Shown: piece after piece, positions 1-13,981 of the stretch
Layout of the letters: each line of letters begins with the position of its first letter
Position numbering within the stretch: position 1 is the stretch's first letter
Origin: Macrostomum hystrix
Taxonomy: Eukaryota; Platyhelminthes; Macrostomidae
Length of the DNA: 64,000 nucleotides
Direction: 5' to 3'
Assembly (NCBI GenBank): GCA_950097015.1
Contig: CATNEN010000007.1
Location: 3,100,001 to 3,164,000, forward strand
Program-made: the position numbers and the translations under genes
The notes under the pieces: model-generated
Databases searched by the model: none
Seen by the model: the letters and a program-made list of their open reading frames with translations, nothing else
What the model was told of the DNA's origin: nothing

Positions 1-3000
1 AGTTGAAAATGATCCCCCAGTTGACAATGATCCCCCAGATGACAATGATCCCCCAGTTGACAATGATACCCCAGTTGACAATGATCCCCCAGTTGGCCAT
101 GATCCCCTAGTTGACAATGATCCCCCAGTTGACAATGATCCCCCAGTTGACAATGATCACCCAGTTGACAATGATACCCCAGTTGACAATGATCCCCCAG
201 TTGACAATGATCACCCAGTTGACGATGATCCCCCAGTTGACAATGATCCCCCAGTTGACAATGATCCGCCAGTTGACAATGTTCCCAAAGTTGACAATGA
301 TCCCCCAGTTGACATGATCCCGCAGTTCACAATGATCACCCAGTTGACAATGATCCCCCAGTTCATGATGATCACCCAGTTGACAATGATCCCACAGTTG
401 ACAATGATACCCCAGTTGACAATGATCCCTCAGTTGACAATGATCCCCCAGTTGACAATGATCACCCAGTTGACAATGATCCCCCAGTTGACAATTTTCC
501 CCCAGTTGACAACGATCCCCCAGATGACAATGATCCCCCAGTTGACAATGATACCCCAGTTGACAATGATCCCCCAGTTGGCCATGATCCCCTAGTTGAC
601 AATGATCCCCCAGTTGACAATGATCCCCCAGTTGAAAATGATCACCCAGTTGATAACGATACGCCAGTTGACAATGATCCCCCAGTTGACAATGATCACC
701 CAGTTGACGATGATCCCCCAGTTGACAATGATCCCCCAGTTGACAATGATCCGCCAGTTGACAATGTTCCCAAAGTTGACAATGATCCCCCAGTTGACAT
801 GATCCCGCAGTTCACAATGATCACCCAGTTGACAATGATCCCCCAGTTCATGATGATCACCCAGTTGACAATGATCCCACAGTTGACAATGATCCCCCAG
901 TTGACAATGATCCCTCAGTTGACAATGATCCCCCAGTTGACAATTTTCCACCAGTTGAAAATGGTCCCCCAGTTGACCATGATCCGCCAGTTGACAATGA
1001 TCACCCATTTGACGATGATCCACCAGTTGACAATGATCCCCCAGTTGACAATGATCCGCCAGTTGGCCATGATCCCCTAGTTGACAATGATCCACCAGTT
1101 GACAATGATCCCCCAGTTGACAATGATCACCCAGTTGACGATGATCCCCCAGTTGACAATGATCCACCAGTCGACAATAATTCCCCAGTTGACAATGATC
1201 CCCCAGTTGATGATGACTCCCCCTAGTTAATAATGATCACCCAGTTGACAATCATCCGCCAGTTGACAATGATCCCCTAGTTCAAATTGATCCCCCAGTT
1301 GACAATTATCCCCCAGTAGACAATTATCCCCCAGTTGACAATGATCCCCCAGTTGACAATGAACCCCCAGTTGACAATGATCCCCCAGTTGACGATTATC
1401 CCCCAGTTTAACATGATCCCCTATTTGATGATGATTCCCCAGTTGACAATTATCCCCCAGTTGACAAATATCCCCCAGTTGACAATGATCCTCCAGTTGA
1501 CAATGATCCTCCAGTTGACAATAATCCCCCAGTTAACCATGATCCCCCAGTTGACAATGATCCCCCAGTTGACAATGATCACCCAGTTAACGATGATCCA
1601 CCAGTTGACAATGATCCCCCAGTTGACAATGATCCGCCAGTTCACAATAATCCCCCAGTTGACAATGATCCCCCAGTTGAAAATGATCCCCCAGTTGACA
1701 ATGATCCCCCAGATGACAATGATCCCCCAGTTGACAATGATACCCCAGTTGACAATGATCCCCCAGTTGGCCATGATCCCCTAGTTGACAATGATCCCCC
1801 AGTTGACAATGATCCCCCAGTTGACAATGATCACCCAGTTGACAATGATACCCCAGTTGACAATGATCCCCCAGTTGACAATGATCACCCAGTTGACGAT
1901 GATCCCCCAGTTGACAATGATCCCCCAGTTGACAATGATCCGCCAGTTGACAATGTTCCCAAAGTTGACAATGATCCCCCAGTTGACATGATCCCGCAGT
2001 TCACAATGATCACCCAGTTGACAATGATCCCCCAGTTCATGATGATCACCCAGTTGACAATGATCCCACAGTTGACAATGATACCCCAGTTGACAATGAT
2101 CCCTCAGTTGACAATGATCCCCCAGTTGACAATGATCACCCAGTTGACAATGATCCCCCAGTTGACAATTTTCCCCCAGTTGACAACGATCCCCCAGATG
2201 ACAATGATCCCCCAGTTGACAATGATACCCCAGTTGACAATGATCCCCCAGTTGGCCATGATCCCCTAGTTGACAATGATCCCCCAGTTGACAATGATCC
2301 CCCAGTTGAAAATGATCACCCAGTTGATAACGATACGCCAGTTGACAATGATCCCCCAGTTGACAATGATCACCCAGTTGACGATGATCCCCCAGTTGAC
2401 AATGATCCCCCAGTTGACAATGATCCGCCAGTTGACAATGTTCCCAAAGTTGACAATGATCCCCCAGTTGACATGATCCCGCAGTTCACAATGATCACCC
2501 AGTTGACAATGATCCCCCAGTTCATGATGATCACCCAGTTGACAATGATCCCACAGTTGACAATGATCCCCCAGTTGACAATGATCCCTCAGTTGACAAT
2601 GATCCCCCAGTTGACAATTTTCCACCAGTTGAAAATGGTCCCCCAGTTGACCATGATCCGCCAGTTGACAATGATCACCCATTTGACGATGATCCACCAG
2701 TTGACAATGATCCCCCAGTTGACAATGATCCGCCAGTTGGCCATGATCCCCTAGTTGACAATGATCCACCAGTTGACAATGATCCCCCAGTTGACAATGA
2801 TCACCCAGTTGACAATGATCCCCCAGTTGACAATTTTCCCCCAGTTGACAACGATCCCCCAGATGACAATGATCCCCCAGTTGACAATGATACCCCAGTT
2901 GACAATGATCCCCCAGTTGGCCATGATCCCCGAGTTGACAATGATCCCCCCAGTTGACAATTAATACCCAGTTGACAATGATCCCCTAGTTGACAATGTT

Positions 3001-3580
3001 CCCGCAGTTGACAATGATCCCCCCGTTGACAATGATCCCCCATTTGATGATGACTCCCGATTGATGATGATCCCAGTTGACAATGATCTCAAGTTGAACA
3101 TGATCCCCCATTTGATGATGATTCCCCAGTTGACAATTATCCCCCAGTTGACAATGATCCCCCAGTTGACAATGATCCCCCAGTTGACAATGTTCCCCCA
3201 GTTGACAATGATCCCCCCGTTGACAATGATCCTCCATTTGATGATGACTCCCAATCAATGATGATCCCCAGTTGACAATGATCCCCAGTTGACCATGAAC
3301 CCCTATTTGATGATGATTCCCCAGTTGACAATTATCCCCCAGTTCACCATGATCCCCCAGTTTAAAATGGTCCCCCAGTTTACAATGATCCCCCAGTTGA
3401 CAAAGATCCCCCAGTTCACAATGAACCCCCAGTTGACAATGATCCCCCAGTTGACAATGATCCCCCAGTTGACAATGATCCCCCAGTTGACAATGATCCC
3501 CCAGTTGACAATGATCCCCCAGTTGACAATGAACCCCCAGTTGACAATGATACCCCAGTTGACAATGATCCCCCAGTTGC
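1..3580. repeat. 18-bp minisatellite array with higher-order structure, copy 1
   Basis: Tandem units of TTGACAATGATCCCCCAG (18 bp) with point variants fill the segment and continue past the left edge. Variants are arranged in larger blocks: about 485 bp repeats inside a 1,674-bp higher-order unit (bases from 1 match bases from 1,675). Because 18 is a multiple of three and the unit has few stops, both strands show long periodic open frames; these look like by-products, not genes. The array ends abruptly near 3,580 in unique-looking sequence. Confidence 0.97.
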
Positions 3581-4150
3581 CAATATTTTCTCATGTACTC
3601 ACTGCATTCTTGTTTGCATCGGTATTTACTCTTGTAATTAGGCTCATGACTTTTGTAATAAGATCCTGGAGAGACGATTGGGAGCATTTTTAATGAGAAT
3701 ATAATTTTTTTTCGGAGGATGAGCACCCTAGGTTTGGGGTCTTGAGTTTGGGGAATGGGATTTTAGTGCTAATTTGATTGTCTTGGCACGCTTTTTGCAG
3801 CTTCGCTATTTTGTGCATGATCTCTTAGGGAGTGGCTGCGATAATTTGTTTTGTCCAAGTTCACAAACTGGAAAGTATTTTTTTTGGCGGGGGAACCTTG
3901 TTCCTTCAGGAAAGGTAATGGTTTGTGCAATAAGGAGGCTGCGATAATTTTTTGTCCTAGATATTCAACTTACAAACTGATGTGGAATATTAAAAGTAGA
4001 GAATTTAGAATATGGAGACGGAGTTTTTTAGAGAGAGGCGGGGACCCTTTTTTTCCTGATCTCTTCGGGAATAATAAAAGTAATGGTTTGTGGATAATGG
4101 AGGCTGCGATTATTTTTGTCCTAGAAGGCCCCTCTTGCATACTACTCGAT
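3581..4150. other. Spacer between arrays; degenerate internal repeats, no recognised gene
   Basis: An open frame of 104 codons (3,851-4,165) lies here and again at 14,253-14,567. It resembles no family I know. Its DNA contains a phrase of the type AGGCTGCGATAATTTTTGTC repeated imperfectly near 3,835, 3,930 and 4,105, so it looks like decayed repeat rather than a gene. No splice or promoter context supports coding. Confidence 0.5.
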
Positions 4151-4686
4151 TCTGAGCCTAGATAACTATCGATGCTGAGCCTAGATAACTATCAATGCTG
4201 AGCCTAGGTAACTATCAATGCTGAGCCTAGATAACTATCAATGCTGAGCCTAGGTAACTATCGATGCTGAGCCTAGATAACTATCAATGCTGAGCCTAGA
4301 TAACTATCAATGCTGAGCCTAGATAACTATCAATGCTGAGCCTAGATAACTATCAATGCTGAGCCTAGATAACTATCAATGCTGAGCCTAGATAACTATC
4401 AATGCTGAGCCTAGATAACTATCAATGCTGAGCCTAGATAACTATCAATGCTGAGCCTAGATAGCTATCAATGCTGAGCCTAGATAACTATCAATGCTGA
4501 GCCTGGATAGCTATCAATCCTGTGCCTAGATATCTATAAAAATGTTGAGCCTAGAAATCTATAAGAATGTTGAGCCTAGATATGGATCGATTCTGAGCCT
4601 AGGAATCTATTAATTCTAAGCCTAGATATCTATCAATGCTGAGCATAGATATCTATCAATGCTGAGCCTAGATATCTATCAATGCT
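4151..4686. repeat. 23-bp minisatellite, copy 1
   Basis: About 23 tandem units of the type TGAGCCTAGATAACTATCAA plus TGC. Units at the right end are more divergent (GATATCTAT variants), as expected at an array edge. Confidence 0.95.
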
Positions 4687-4687
4687 T

Positions 4688-4760
4688 TTGCAAGTAAGTA
4701 AGCAAGTAAGCAAGTAAGTAAGCAAGTAAGTAAGTAAGTAAGCAAGTAAGTAAGCAAGTA
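4688..4760. repeat. CAAG/TAAG tetranucleotide tract, copy 1
   Basis: A run of AAGTAAGCAAGTAAG steps follows the 23-bp array directly. Similar CAAG and CATACAAA steps occur inside the 330-bp units further right. Confidence 0.9.
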
Positions 4761-5045
4761 TAATCAAGAAATGTTACTTTCTGCCAAGAAAGGCCGATCA
4801 CTTGAATCAATGCAGTTCTCAGCTGTTGCCTTTGGAGTATGCTGTGATGTGAATTTTGAATCTGCTATAATTGAAATCTGCTATATCTGCTAAATGAGTT
4901 TGAATAAAACTCAATCAAAAAAATAAAAAAATATCTCAGTGCCGAACAGATAACAGAAGCCAGCTCAGCCTGTACACATTGGGCAGTAATTATCTCGCCA
5001 GTGGGGTTGACACAGCTATGCACATTTGGGTGAGAAATTCCTTAT

Positions 5046-8000
5046 CAGTACGCTCGCCTAACAAAACTGGCTCTGATGCAATCATTAAAATTGGCACAGG
5101 AGCCTCACTGTGCACAAGCTGAAAACAAGAATGCATTAGAAAAGCCTATTTAAAACTGTTTTTCGAATATTTAATCCCCTTGCCAATGGAATTAAGCTTA
5201 ATAAAATTACGTGTACCGATTCCGGCCCATTTGTGATCTTTTGGCGAAGGAATTTTGAAAATCGGTTGAGCCGTTCGGGAGCTAGTCGATTGCAAACAAG
5301 CAAGCAAGATTTTCATTTTTAGTATATAAGACTAGCTGCCTTCGCTACCCTCTGGGTAGCCTCCCTGTGAGTTCTTATCAGTACGCGCGTGCGTTATCAA
5401 AACTGGCTCTGATGCAATCATTAAAATTGGCACTGGAGGCCTCACTGTGCACAAGCTGAAAACAAGAATGCATTAGAAAAGCCTATTTAAAACTGTTTTT
5501 CGAATATTTAATCCCCTTGCCAATGGAATTAAGCTTAATAAAATTACGTGTACCGATTCCGGCCCATTTGTGATCTTTTGGCGAAGGAATTTTGAAAATC
5601 GGTTGAGCCGTTCGGGAGCTAGTCGATTGCAAACAAACATACAAGATTTTCATTTTTAGTATATTACTAGCTGCCTTCGCTACCCTCTGGGTAGCCTCAC
5701 TGGAGTTCTTATCAGTTCGTTATCAAAACTGGCTCTGATGCAATCATAAAAATTGGCACTGGAGCCTCACTGTGCACAAGCTGAAAACAAGAATGCATTA
5801 GAAAAGCCTATTTAAAACTGTTTTTCGAATATTTAATCCCCTTGGCAATGGAATTAAGCTTAAAAAAAATACGTGTACCGATTCGGGCCCATTTGTGATC
5901 TTTTGGCGAAGGAATTGTGAAAATCGGTTGAGCCGTTCGGGAGCTAGTCGATTGCAAACATACAAACATACAAACATACATACAAGATTTTCATTTTTAG
6001 TATATTAGACTAGCTGCCCTTCGCTACCCTCTGGGTAGCCTACCTTGAGTTCTTATCAGTGCGTTATCAAAATTGGCTCTGATGCAATCATTAAAATTGG
6101 CACTGGAGGCCTCACTGTGCACAAGCTGAAAACAAGAATGCATTAGAAAAGCCTATTTAAAACGGTTTTTCGAATATTTAATCCCCTTGGCAATGGAATT
6201 AAGCTTAATAAAAATACGTGTACCGATTCCGGCCCATTTGTGATCTTTTGGCGAAGGAATTGTGAAAATCGGTTGAGCCGTTCGGGAGCTAGTCGATTGC
6301 AAGCAAGCAAGATTTTCATTTTTAGTATATTAGAAGACTAGCTGCCTTCGCTACCCTCTGGGTAGCCTCCCTGTGAGTTCTTATCAGTACGCGCGTGCGT
6401 TATCAAAACTGGCTCTGATGCAATCATTAAATTTGGCACTGGAGGCCTCACTGTGCACAAGCTGAAAACAAGAATGCATTAGAAAAGCCTATTTAAAACA
6501 GTTTTTCGAATATTTAATCCCCTTAGCAATGAAATTAAGCTTAATAAAAATACGTGTACCGATTCGGGACCAATTGTGATCTTTTGGCGAAGGAATTGCG
6601 AAAATCGGTTGAGCCGTTCGGGAGCTAGTCGATTGCAAACAAGCAAGCAAGATTTTCATTTTTAGTATATTAGACTAGCTGCCTTCGCTACCCTCTGGGT
6701 AGCCTCACTGGAGTTCTTATCAGTTCGTTATCAAAACTGGCTCTGATGCAATCATTAAAATTGGCACTGGAGGCCTCACTGTGCACAAGCTGAAAACAAG
6801 AATGCATTAGAAAAGCCTATTTAAAACTGTTTTTCGAATATTTAATCCCCTTGCCAATGGAATTAAGCTTAATAAAATTACGTGTACCGATTCGGGACCA
6901 ATTGTGATCTTTTGGCGAAGGAATTTTGAAAATCGGTTGAGCCGTTCGGGAGCTAGTCGATTGCAAACAAACATACAAGATTTTCATTTTTAGTATATTA
7001 TATAAGACTAGCTGCCTTCGCTACCCTCTGGGTAGCCTCCCTGTGAGTTCTTATCAGTACGCGCGTGCGTTATCAAAACTGGCTCTGATGCAATCATTAA
7101 ATTTGGCACTGGAGGCCTCACTGTGCACAAGCTGAAAACAAGAATGCATTAGAAAAGCCTATTTAAAACAGTTTTTCGAATATTTAATCCCCTTAGCAAT
7201 GAAATTAAGCTTAATAAAAATACGTGTACCGATTCGGGACCAATTGTGATCTTTTGGCGAAGGAATTGCGAAAATCGGTTGAGCCGTTCGGGAGCTAGTC
7301 GATTGCAAACAAGCAAGCAAGATTTTCATTTTTAGTATATTAGACTAGCTGCCTTCGCTACCCTCTGGGTAGCCTCACTGGAGTTCTTATCAGTTCGTTA
7401 TCAAAACTGGCTCTGATGCAATCATTAAAGTTGGCACTGGAGCCTCACTGTGCACAAGCTGAAAACAAGAATGCATTAGAAAAGCCTATTTAAATCTGTT
7501 TTTCGAATATTTAATCCCCTTGGCAATGGAATTAAGCTTAATAAAAATACGTGTACCGATTCCGGCCCATTTGTGATCTTTTGGCGAAGGAATTGCGAAA
7601 ATCGGTTGAGCCGTTCGGGAGCTAGTCGATTGCAAACATACAAGCAAGCAAGCAAGCAAGCAAGATTTTCATTTTTAGTATATTAGACTAGCTGCCTTCG
7701 CTACCCTCTGGGTAGCCTCACTGGAGTTCTTATCAGTTCGTTATCAAAACTGGCTCTGATGCAATCATTAAAATTGGCACTGGAGCCTCACTGTGCACAA
7801 GCTGAAAACAAGAATGCATTAGAAAAGCCTATTTAAAACTGTTTTTCGAATATTTAATCCCCTTTGCAATGAAATTAAGCTTAATAAAATTACGTGTACC
7901 GATTCCGGCCCAATTGCGATCTTTTAGTGAAAGAATTTTGAAAATCGGTTGAGCCGTTCGGGAGCTAGTCGATTGCAAACAAGCAAGCAAGCAAGCAAGA

Positions 8001-9040
8001 TTTTCATTTTTAGTATATTAGACTAGCTGCCTTCGCTACCCTCTGGGTAGCCTCCCTGTGAGTTCTTATCAGTACGCGCGTGCGTTATCAAAACTGGCTC
8101 TGATGCAATCATTAAATTTGGCACTGGAGGCCTAACTGTGCACAAGCTGAAAACAAGAATGCATTAGAAAAGCCTATTTAAAACTGTTTTTCGAATATTT
8201 AATCCCCTTGGCAATGGAATTAAGCTTAATAAAAATACGTGTATAGTTGTCCCCATATTTGGCATCTTTTGGTGAAGAAATGGTGAAAATTGGTTGAGCC
8301 GTTCGGGAGAAAATCAATTACGAACAAGCAAGCAAGATTTTCATTTTTAGTATATTAGACTAGCTGCCCTTCGCTACCCTCTGGGTAGCCTCCCTGTGAG
8401 TTCTTATCAGTTCGTTATCAAAACTGGCTCTGATGCAATCATTAAAATTGGCACTGGAGCCTCACTGTGCACAAGCTGAAAACAAGAATGCATTAGAAAA
8501 GCCTATTTAAAACTGTTTTTCGAATATTTAATCCCCTTGGCAATGAAATTAAGCTTAATAAAAATACGTGTACCGATTCCGGCCCATTTGTGATCTTTTG
8601 GCGAAGGAATTGTGAAAATCGGTTGAGCCGTTCGGGAGCTAGTCGATTGCAAACATACAAACATACAAACAAGATTTTCATTTTTAGTATATTAGATAGA
8701 CTAGCTGCCTTCGCTACCCTCTGGGTAGCCTCACTGGAGTTCTTATCAGTTCGTTATCAAAACTGGCTCTGATGCAATCATTAAAGTTGGCACTGGAGCC
8801 TCACTGTGCACAAGCTGAAAAGAAGAATGCATTAGAAAAGCCTATTTAAAACAGTTTTTCGAATATTTAATCCCCTTGGCAATGGAATTAAGCTTAATAA
8901 AAATACGTGTACCGATTCCGGCCCAATTGCGATCTTTTAGTGAAAGAATTTTGAAAATCGGTTGAGCCGTTCGGGAGCTAGTCGATTGCAAACATACAAA
9001 CATACAAACATACAAACAAGATTTTCATTTTTAGTATATT
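5046..9040 (+). repeat. Head-to-tail array of about twelve 320-347-bp TE-like units
   Basis: Units recur at the phrase GGCTCTGATGCAATC (5,069, 5,408, 5,729, 6,076, 6,411, 6,740, 7,081, 7,409, 7,751, 8,097, 8,425, 8,766). Each opens with ACTAGCTGCC and a short hairpin (CTACCCTCTGGGTAG). Each closes with AATCGGTTGAGCCGTTCGGG, a variable CAAG or CATACAAA microsatellite and ATTTTTAGTATATTA. Length differences lie mainly in that microsatellite. Head and tail phrases resemble termini common in invertebrate non-autonomous retroelements, so the array may be tandemised elements. Two unit flavours partly alternate, giving a 670-bp dimer repeat at 6,362/7,032. No coding capacity was seen. Confidence 0.9.
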
Positions 9041-9134
9041 ACTAGCATGTTTTGCCCCCCTTCGGGGAGCAGAAATATTTTTAATTCGTCTTGTATATAC
9101 TTTTTAGCAGCTGTATTTTCAGCTTTTTAATCCT
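9041..9134. other. Junction between the 330-bp array and the 18-bp array
   Basis: The last unit ends TAGTATATTA and is followed by ACTAGCATG, resembling the start of another unit, then a GCCCCCCTTCGGGGAGC hairpin and AT-rich sequence before the 18-bp units resume. No gene is visible. Confidence 0.6.
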
Positions 9135-12100
9135 ACAATGATCCCCCAGTTGACAATGATCCCCCAGTTGAAAATGATCCCCCAGTCAACAATGATTCCC
9201 CAGTTGACAATGATCCCCCAGTTGATGATGACTCCCCATTGATGATGACCCCCCAGTTGACAATGTTCCCCCAGTTGACAATAATCCTCCAGTTGACAAT
9301 GATCCCCAGTTGACAATGTTCCGCAAGTTGACAATGATCCCCCAGTTGACAATGATCCCCCAGTTTACAATAATCCCCCAGTTGACAATAATCCTCCAGT
9401 TGACAATGATCCCCAGTTGACAATGTTCCCCAAGTTGACATTGATCCCCCAGTTAACAATGATCCCCCAGTTAACAATGATCCACCAGTTGGTGATGATC
9501 CCCCAGTTGACAATGATCCCCAAGTTTAAAATGATCCCCCAGTTGACAATGATCCACCAGTTGATTATGATCCCCCAGTTGACAATGATCCCCAGTTTAA
9601 AATGATCCCACTGTTGAGAAAGATCCACCAGTTGATGATGATCCCCCAGTTGACGATGATCCCCCAGTTGACAATGATCCACCAGTCGACAATAATTCCC
9701 CAGTTGACAATGATCCCCCAGTTGATGATGACTCCCCATTGATGATGATCCCCCAGTTGACAATGATCGACCAGTCGACAATGATTCCCCAGTTGAGATT
9801 GATCCCCCGATTGATGATGATCACCCAGTTGACAATGATCCCCCAGTTGATGATGACTCCCCATTGATGAGGATCCCCAGTTGAGAATGTTCCCCCAGTT
9901 GACAATGATCCCCCAGTTGACAATAATTCCCCAGTTTACAATGATTCCCCTAGTTAATAATGATCACCCAGTTGACAATCATCCGCCAGTTGACAATGAT
10001 CCCCTAGTTCAAATTGATCCCCCAGTTGACAATTATCCCCCAGTAGACAATTATCCCCCAGTTGACAATGATCCCCCAGTTGACAATGAACCCCCAGTTG
10101 ACAATGATCCCCCAGTTGACGATTATCCCCCAGTTTAACATGATCCCCTATTTGATGATGATTCCCCAGTTGACAATTATCCCCCAGTTGACAAATATCC
10201 CCCAGTTGACAATGATCCTCCAGTTGACAATGATCCTCCAGTTGACAATAATCCCCCAGTTAACCATGATCCCCCAGTTGACAATGATCCCCCAGTTGAC
10301 AATGATCACCCAGTTAACGATGATCCACCAGTTGACAATGATCCCCCAGTTGACAATGATCCGCCAGTTCACAATAATCCCCCAGTTGACAATGATCCCC
10401 CAGTTGAAAATGATCCCCCAGTTGACAATGATCCCCCAGATGACAATGATCCCCCAGTTGACAATGATACCCCAGTTGACAATGATCCCCCAGTTGGCCA
10501 TGATCCCCTAGTTGACAATGATCCCCCAGTTGACAATGATCCCCCAGTTGACAATGATCACCCAGTTGACAATGATACCCCAGTTGACAATGATCCCCCA
10601 GTTGACAATGATCACCCAGTTGACGATGATCCCCCAGTTGACAATGATCCCCCAGTTGACAATGATCCGCCAGTTGACAATGTTCCCAAAGTTGACAATG
10701 ATCCCCCAGTTGACATGATCCCGCAGTTCACAATGATCACCCAGTTGACAATGATCCCCCAGTTCATGATGATCACCCAGTTGACAATGATCCCACAGTT
10801 GACAATGATACCCCAGTTGACAATGATCCCTCAGTTGACAATGATCCCCCAGTTGACAATGATCACCCAGTTGACAATGATCCCCCAGTTGACAATTTTC
10901 CCCCAGTTGACAACGATCCCCCAGATGACAATGATCCCCCAGTTGACAATGATACCCCAGTTGACAATGATCCCCCAGTTGGCCATGATCCCCTAGTTGA
11001 CAATGATCCCCCAGTTGACAATGATCCCCCAGTTGAAAATGATCACCCAGTTGATAACGATACGCCAGTTGACAATGATCCCCCAGTTGACAATGATCAC
11101 CCAGTTGACGATGATCCCCCAGTTGACAATGATCCCCCAGTTGACAATGATCCGCCAGTTGACAATGTTCCCAAAGTTGACAATGATCCCCCAGTTGACA
11201 TGATCCCGCAGTTCACAATGATCACCCAGTTGACAATGATCCCCCAGTTCATGATGATCACCCAGTTGACAATGATCCCACAGTTGACAATGATCCCCCA
11301 GTTGACAATGATCCCTCAGTTGACAATGATCCCCCAGTTGACAATTTTCCACCAGTTGAAAATGGTCCCCCAGTTGACCATGATCCGCCAGTTGACAATG
11401 ATCACCCATTTGACGATGATCCACCAGTTGACAATGATCCCCCAGTTGACAATGATCCGCCAGTTGGCCATGATCCCCTAGTTGACAATGATCCACCAGT
11501 TGACAATGATCCCCCAGTTGACAATGATCACCCAGTTGACGATGATCCCCCAGTTGACAATGATCCACCAGTCGACAATAATTCCCCAGTTGACAATGAT
11601 CCCCCAGTTGATGATGACTCCCCCTAGTTAATAATGATCACCCAGTTGACAATCATCCGCCAGTTGACAATGATCCCCTAGTTCAAATTGATCCCCCAGT
11701 TGACAATTATCCCCCAGTAGACAATTATCCCCCAGTTGACAATGATCCCCCAGTTGACAATGAACCCCCAGTTGACAATGATCCCCCAGTTGACGATTAT
11801 CCCCCAGTTTAACATGATCCCCTATTTGATGATGATTCCCCAGTTGACAATTATCCCCCAGTTGACAAATATCCCCCAGTTGACAATGATCCTCCAGTTG
11901 ACAATGATCCTCCAGTTGACAATAATCCCCCAGTTAACCATGATCCCCCAGTTGACAATGATCCCCCAGTTGACAATGATCACCCAGTTAACGATGATCC
12001 ACCAGTTGACAATGATCCCCCAGTTGACAATGATCCGCCAGTTCACAATAATCCCCCAGTTGACAATGATCCCCCAGTTGAAAATGATCCCCCAGTTGAC

Positions 12101-13981
12101 AATGATCCCCCAGATGACAATGATCCCCCAGTTGACAATGATACCCCAGTTGACAATGATCCCCCAGTTGGCCATGATCCCCTAGTTGACAATGATCCCC
12201 CAGTTGACAATGATCCCCCAGTTGACAATGATCACCCAGTTGACAATGATACCCCAGTTGACAATGATCCCCCAGTTGACAATGATCACCCAGTTGACGA
12301 TGATCCCCCAGTTGACAATGATCCCCCAGTTGACAATGATCCGCCAGTTGACAATGTTCCCAAAGTTGACAATGATCCCCCAGTTGACATGATCCCGCAG
12401 TTCACAATGATCACCCAGTTGACAATGATCCCCCAGTTCATGATGATCACCCAGTTGACAATGATCCCACAGTTGACAATGATACCCCAGTTGACAATGA
12501 TCCCTCAGTTGACAATGATCCCCCAGTTGACAATGATCACCCAGTTGACAATGATCCCCCAGTTGACAATTTTCCCCCAGTTGACAACGATCCCCCAGAT
12601 GACAATGATCCCCCAGTTGACAATGATACCCCAGTTGACAATGATCCCCCAGTTGGCCATGATCCCCTAGTTGACAATGATCCCCCAGTTGACAATGATC
12701 CCCCAGTTGAAAATGATCACCCAGTTGATAACGATACGCCAGTTGACAATGATCCCCCAGTTGACAATGATCACCCAGTTGACGATGATCCCCCAGTTGA
12801 CAATGATCCCCCAGTTGACAATGATCCGCCAGTTGACAATGTTCCCAAAGTTGACAATGATCCCCCAGTTGACATGATCCCGCAGTTCACAATGATCACC
12901 CAGTTGACAATGATCCCCCAGTTCATGATGATCACCCAGTTGACAATGATCCCACAGTTGACAATGATCCCCCAGTTGACAATGATCCCTCAGTTGACAA
13001 TGATCCCCCAGTTGACAATTTTCCACCAGTTGAAAATGGTCCCCCAGTTGACCATGATCCGCCAGTTGACAATGATCACCCATTTGACGATGATCCACCA
13101 GTTGACAATGATCCCCCAGTTGACAATGATCCGCCAGTTGGCCATGATCCCCTAGTTGACAATGATCCACCAGTTGACAATGATCCCCCAGTTGACAATG
13201 ATCACCCAGTTGACAATGATCCCCCAGTTGACAATTTTCCCCCAGTTGACAACGATCCCCCAGATGACAATGATCCCCCAGTTGACAATGATACCCCAGT
13301 TGACAATGATCCCCCAGTTGGCCATGATCCCCGAGTTGACAATGATCCCCCCAGTTGACAATTAATACCCAGTTGACAATGATCCCCTAGTTGACAATGT
13401 TCCCGCAGTTGACAATGATCCCCCCGTTGACAATGATCCCCCATTTGATGATGACTCCCGATTGATGATGATCCCAGTTGACAATGATCTCAAGTTGAAC
13501 ATGATCCCCCATTTGATGATGATTCCCCAGTTGACAATTATCCCCCAGTTGACAATGATCCCCCAGTTGACAATGATCCCCCAGTTGACAATGTTCCCCC
13601 AGTTGACAATGATCCCCCCGTTGACAATGATCCTCCATTTGATGATGACTCCCAATCAATGATGATCCCCAGTTGACAATGATCCCCAGTTGACCATGAA
13701 CCCCTATTTGATGATGATTCCCCAGTTGACAATTATCCCCCAGTTCACCATGATCCCCCCAGTTTAAAATGGTCCCCCAGTTTACAATGATCCCCCAGTT
13801 GACAAAGATCCCCCAGTTCACAATGAACCCCCAGTTGACAATGATCCCCCAGTTGACAATGATCCCCCAGTTGACAATGATCCCCCAGTTGACAATGATC
13901 CCCCAGTTGACAATGATCCCCCAGTTGACAATGAACCCCCAGTTGACAATGATACCCCAGTTGACAATGATCCCCCAGTTG
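9135..13981. repeat. 18-bp minisatellite array, copy 2 with divergent left flank
   Basis: Same 18-bp unit as at 1-3,580. The first 820 bp (9,135-9,955) are more divergent, mixing TTGATGATGACTCCCC variants. From about 9,955 the regular 1,674-bp higher-order unit appears twice (for example 10,512 and 12,186), and from 10,402 the sequence follows copy 1. Confidence 0.97.

Larger units (their letters stand above)
1..5297. repeat. Large duplication, left copy (partner 10,402-15,699)
   Basis: The sequence from 1 matches that from 10,402 almost base for base through the 18-bp array, the 3.6-4.1 kb segment, the 23-bp array, the CAAG/TAAG tract and the first 330-bp unit. One difference was seen: an extra C near 13,760 in the right copy. 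The match ends near 5,297/15,699 inside the 330-bp array. The offset is about 10.4 kb. It could be a recent tandem duplication by unequal exchange or an assembly duplication. Confidence 0.93.

Noticed and set aside
111-3726. Many periodic open frames (Met-Ile-Pro-Gln-Leu-Thr and the reverse-strand equivalents)
   Set aside because: They arise from an 18-bp unit divisible by three with few stops, on both strands, with no start context, splice sites or codon bias; not genes.
3851-4165. 104-codon open frame, duplicated at 14,253-14,567
   Set aside because: No family, internal degenerate repeats, and identical second copy explained by the large duplication.
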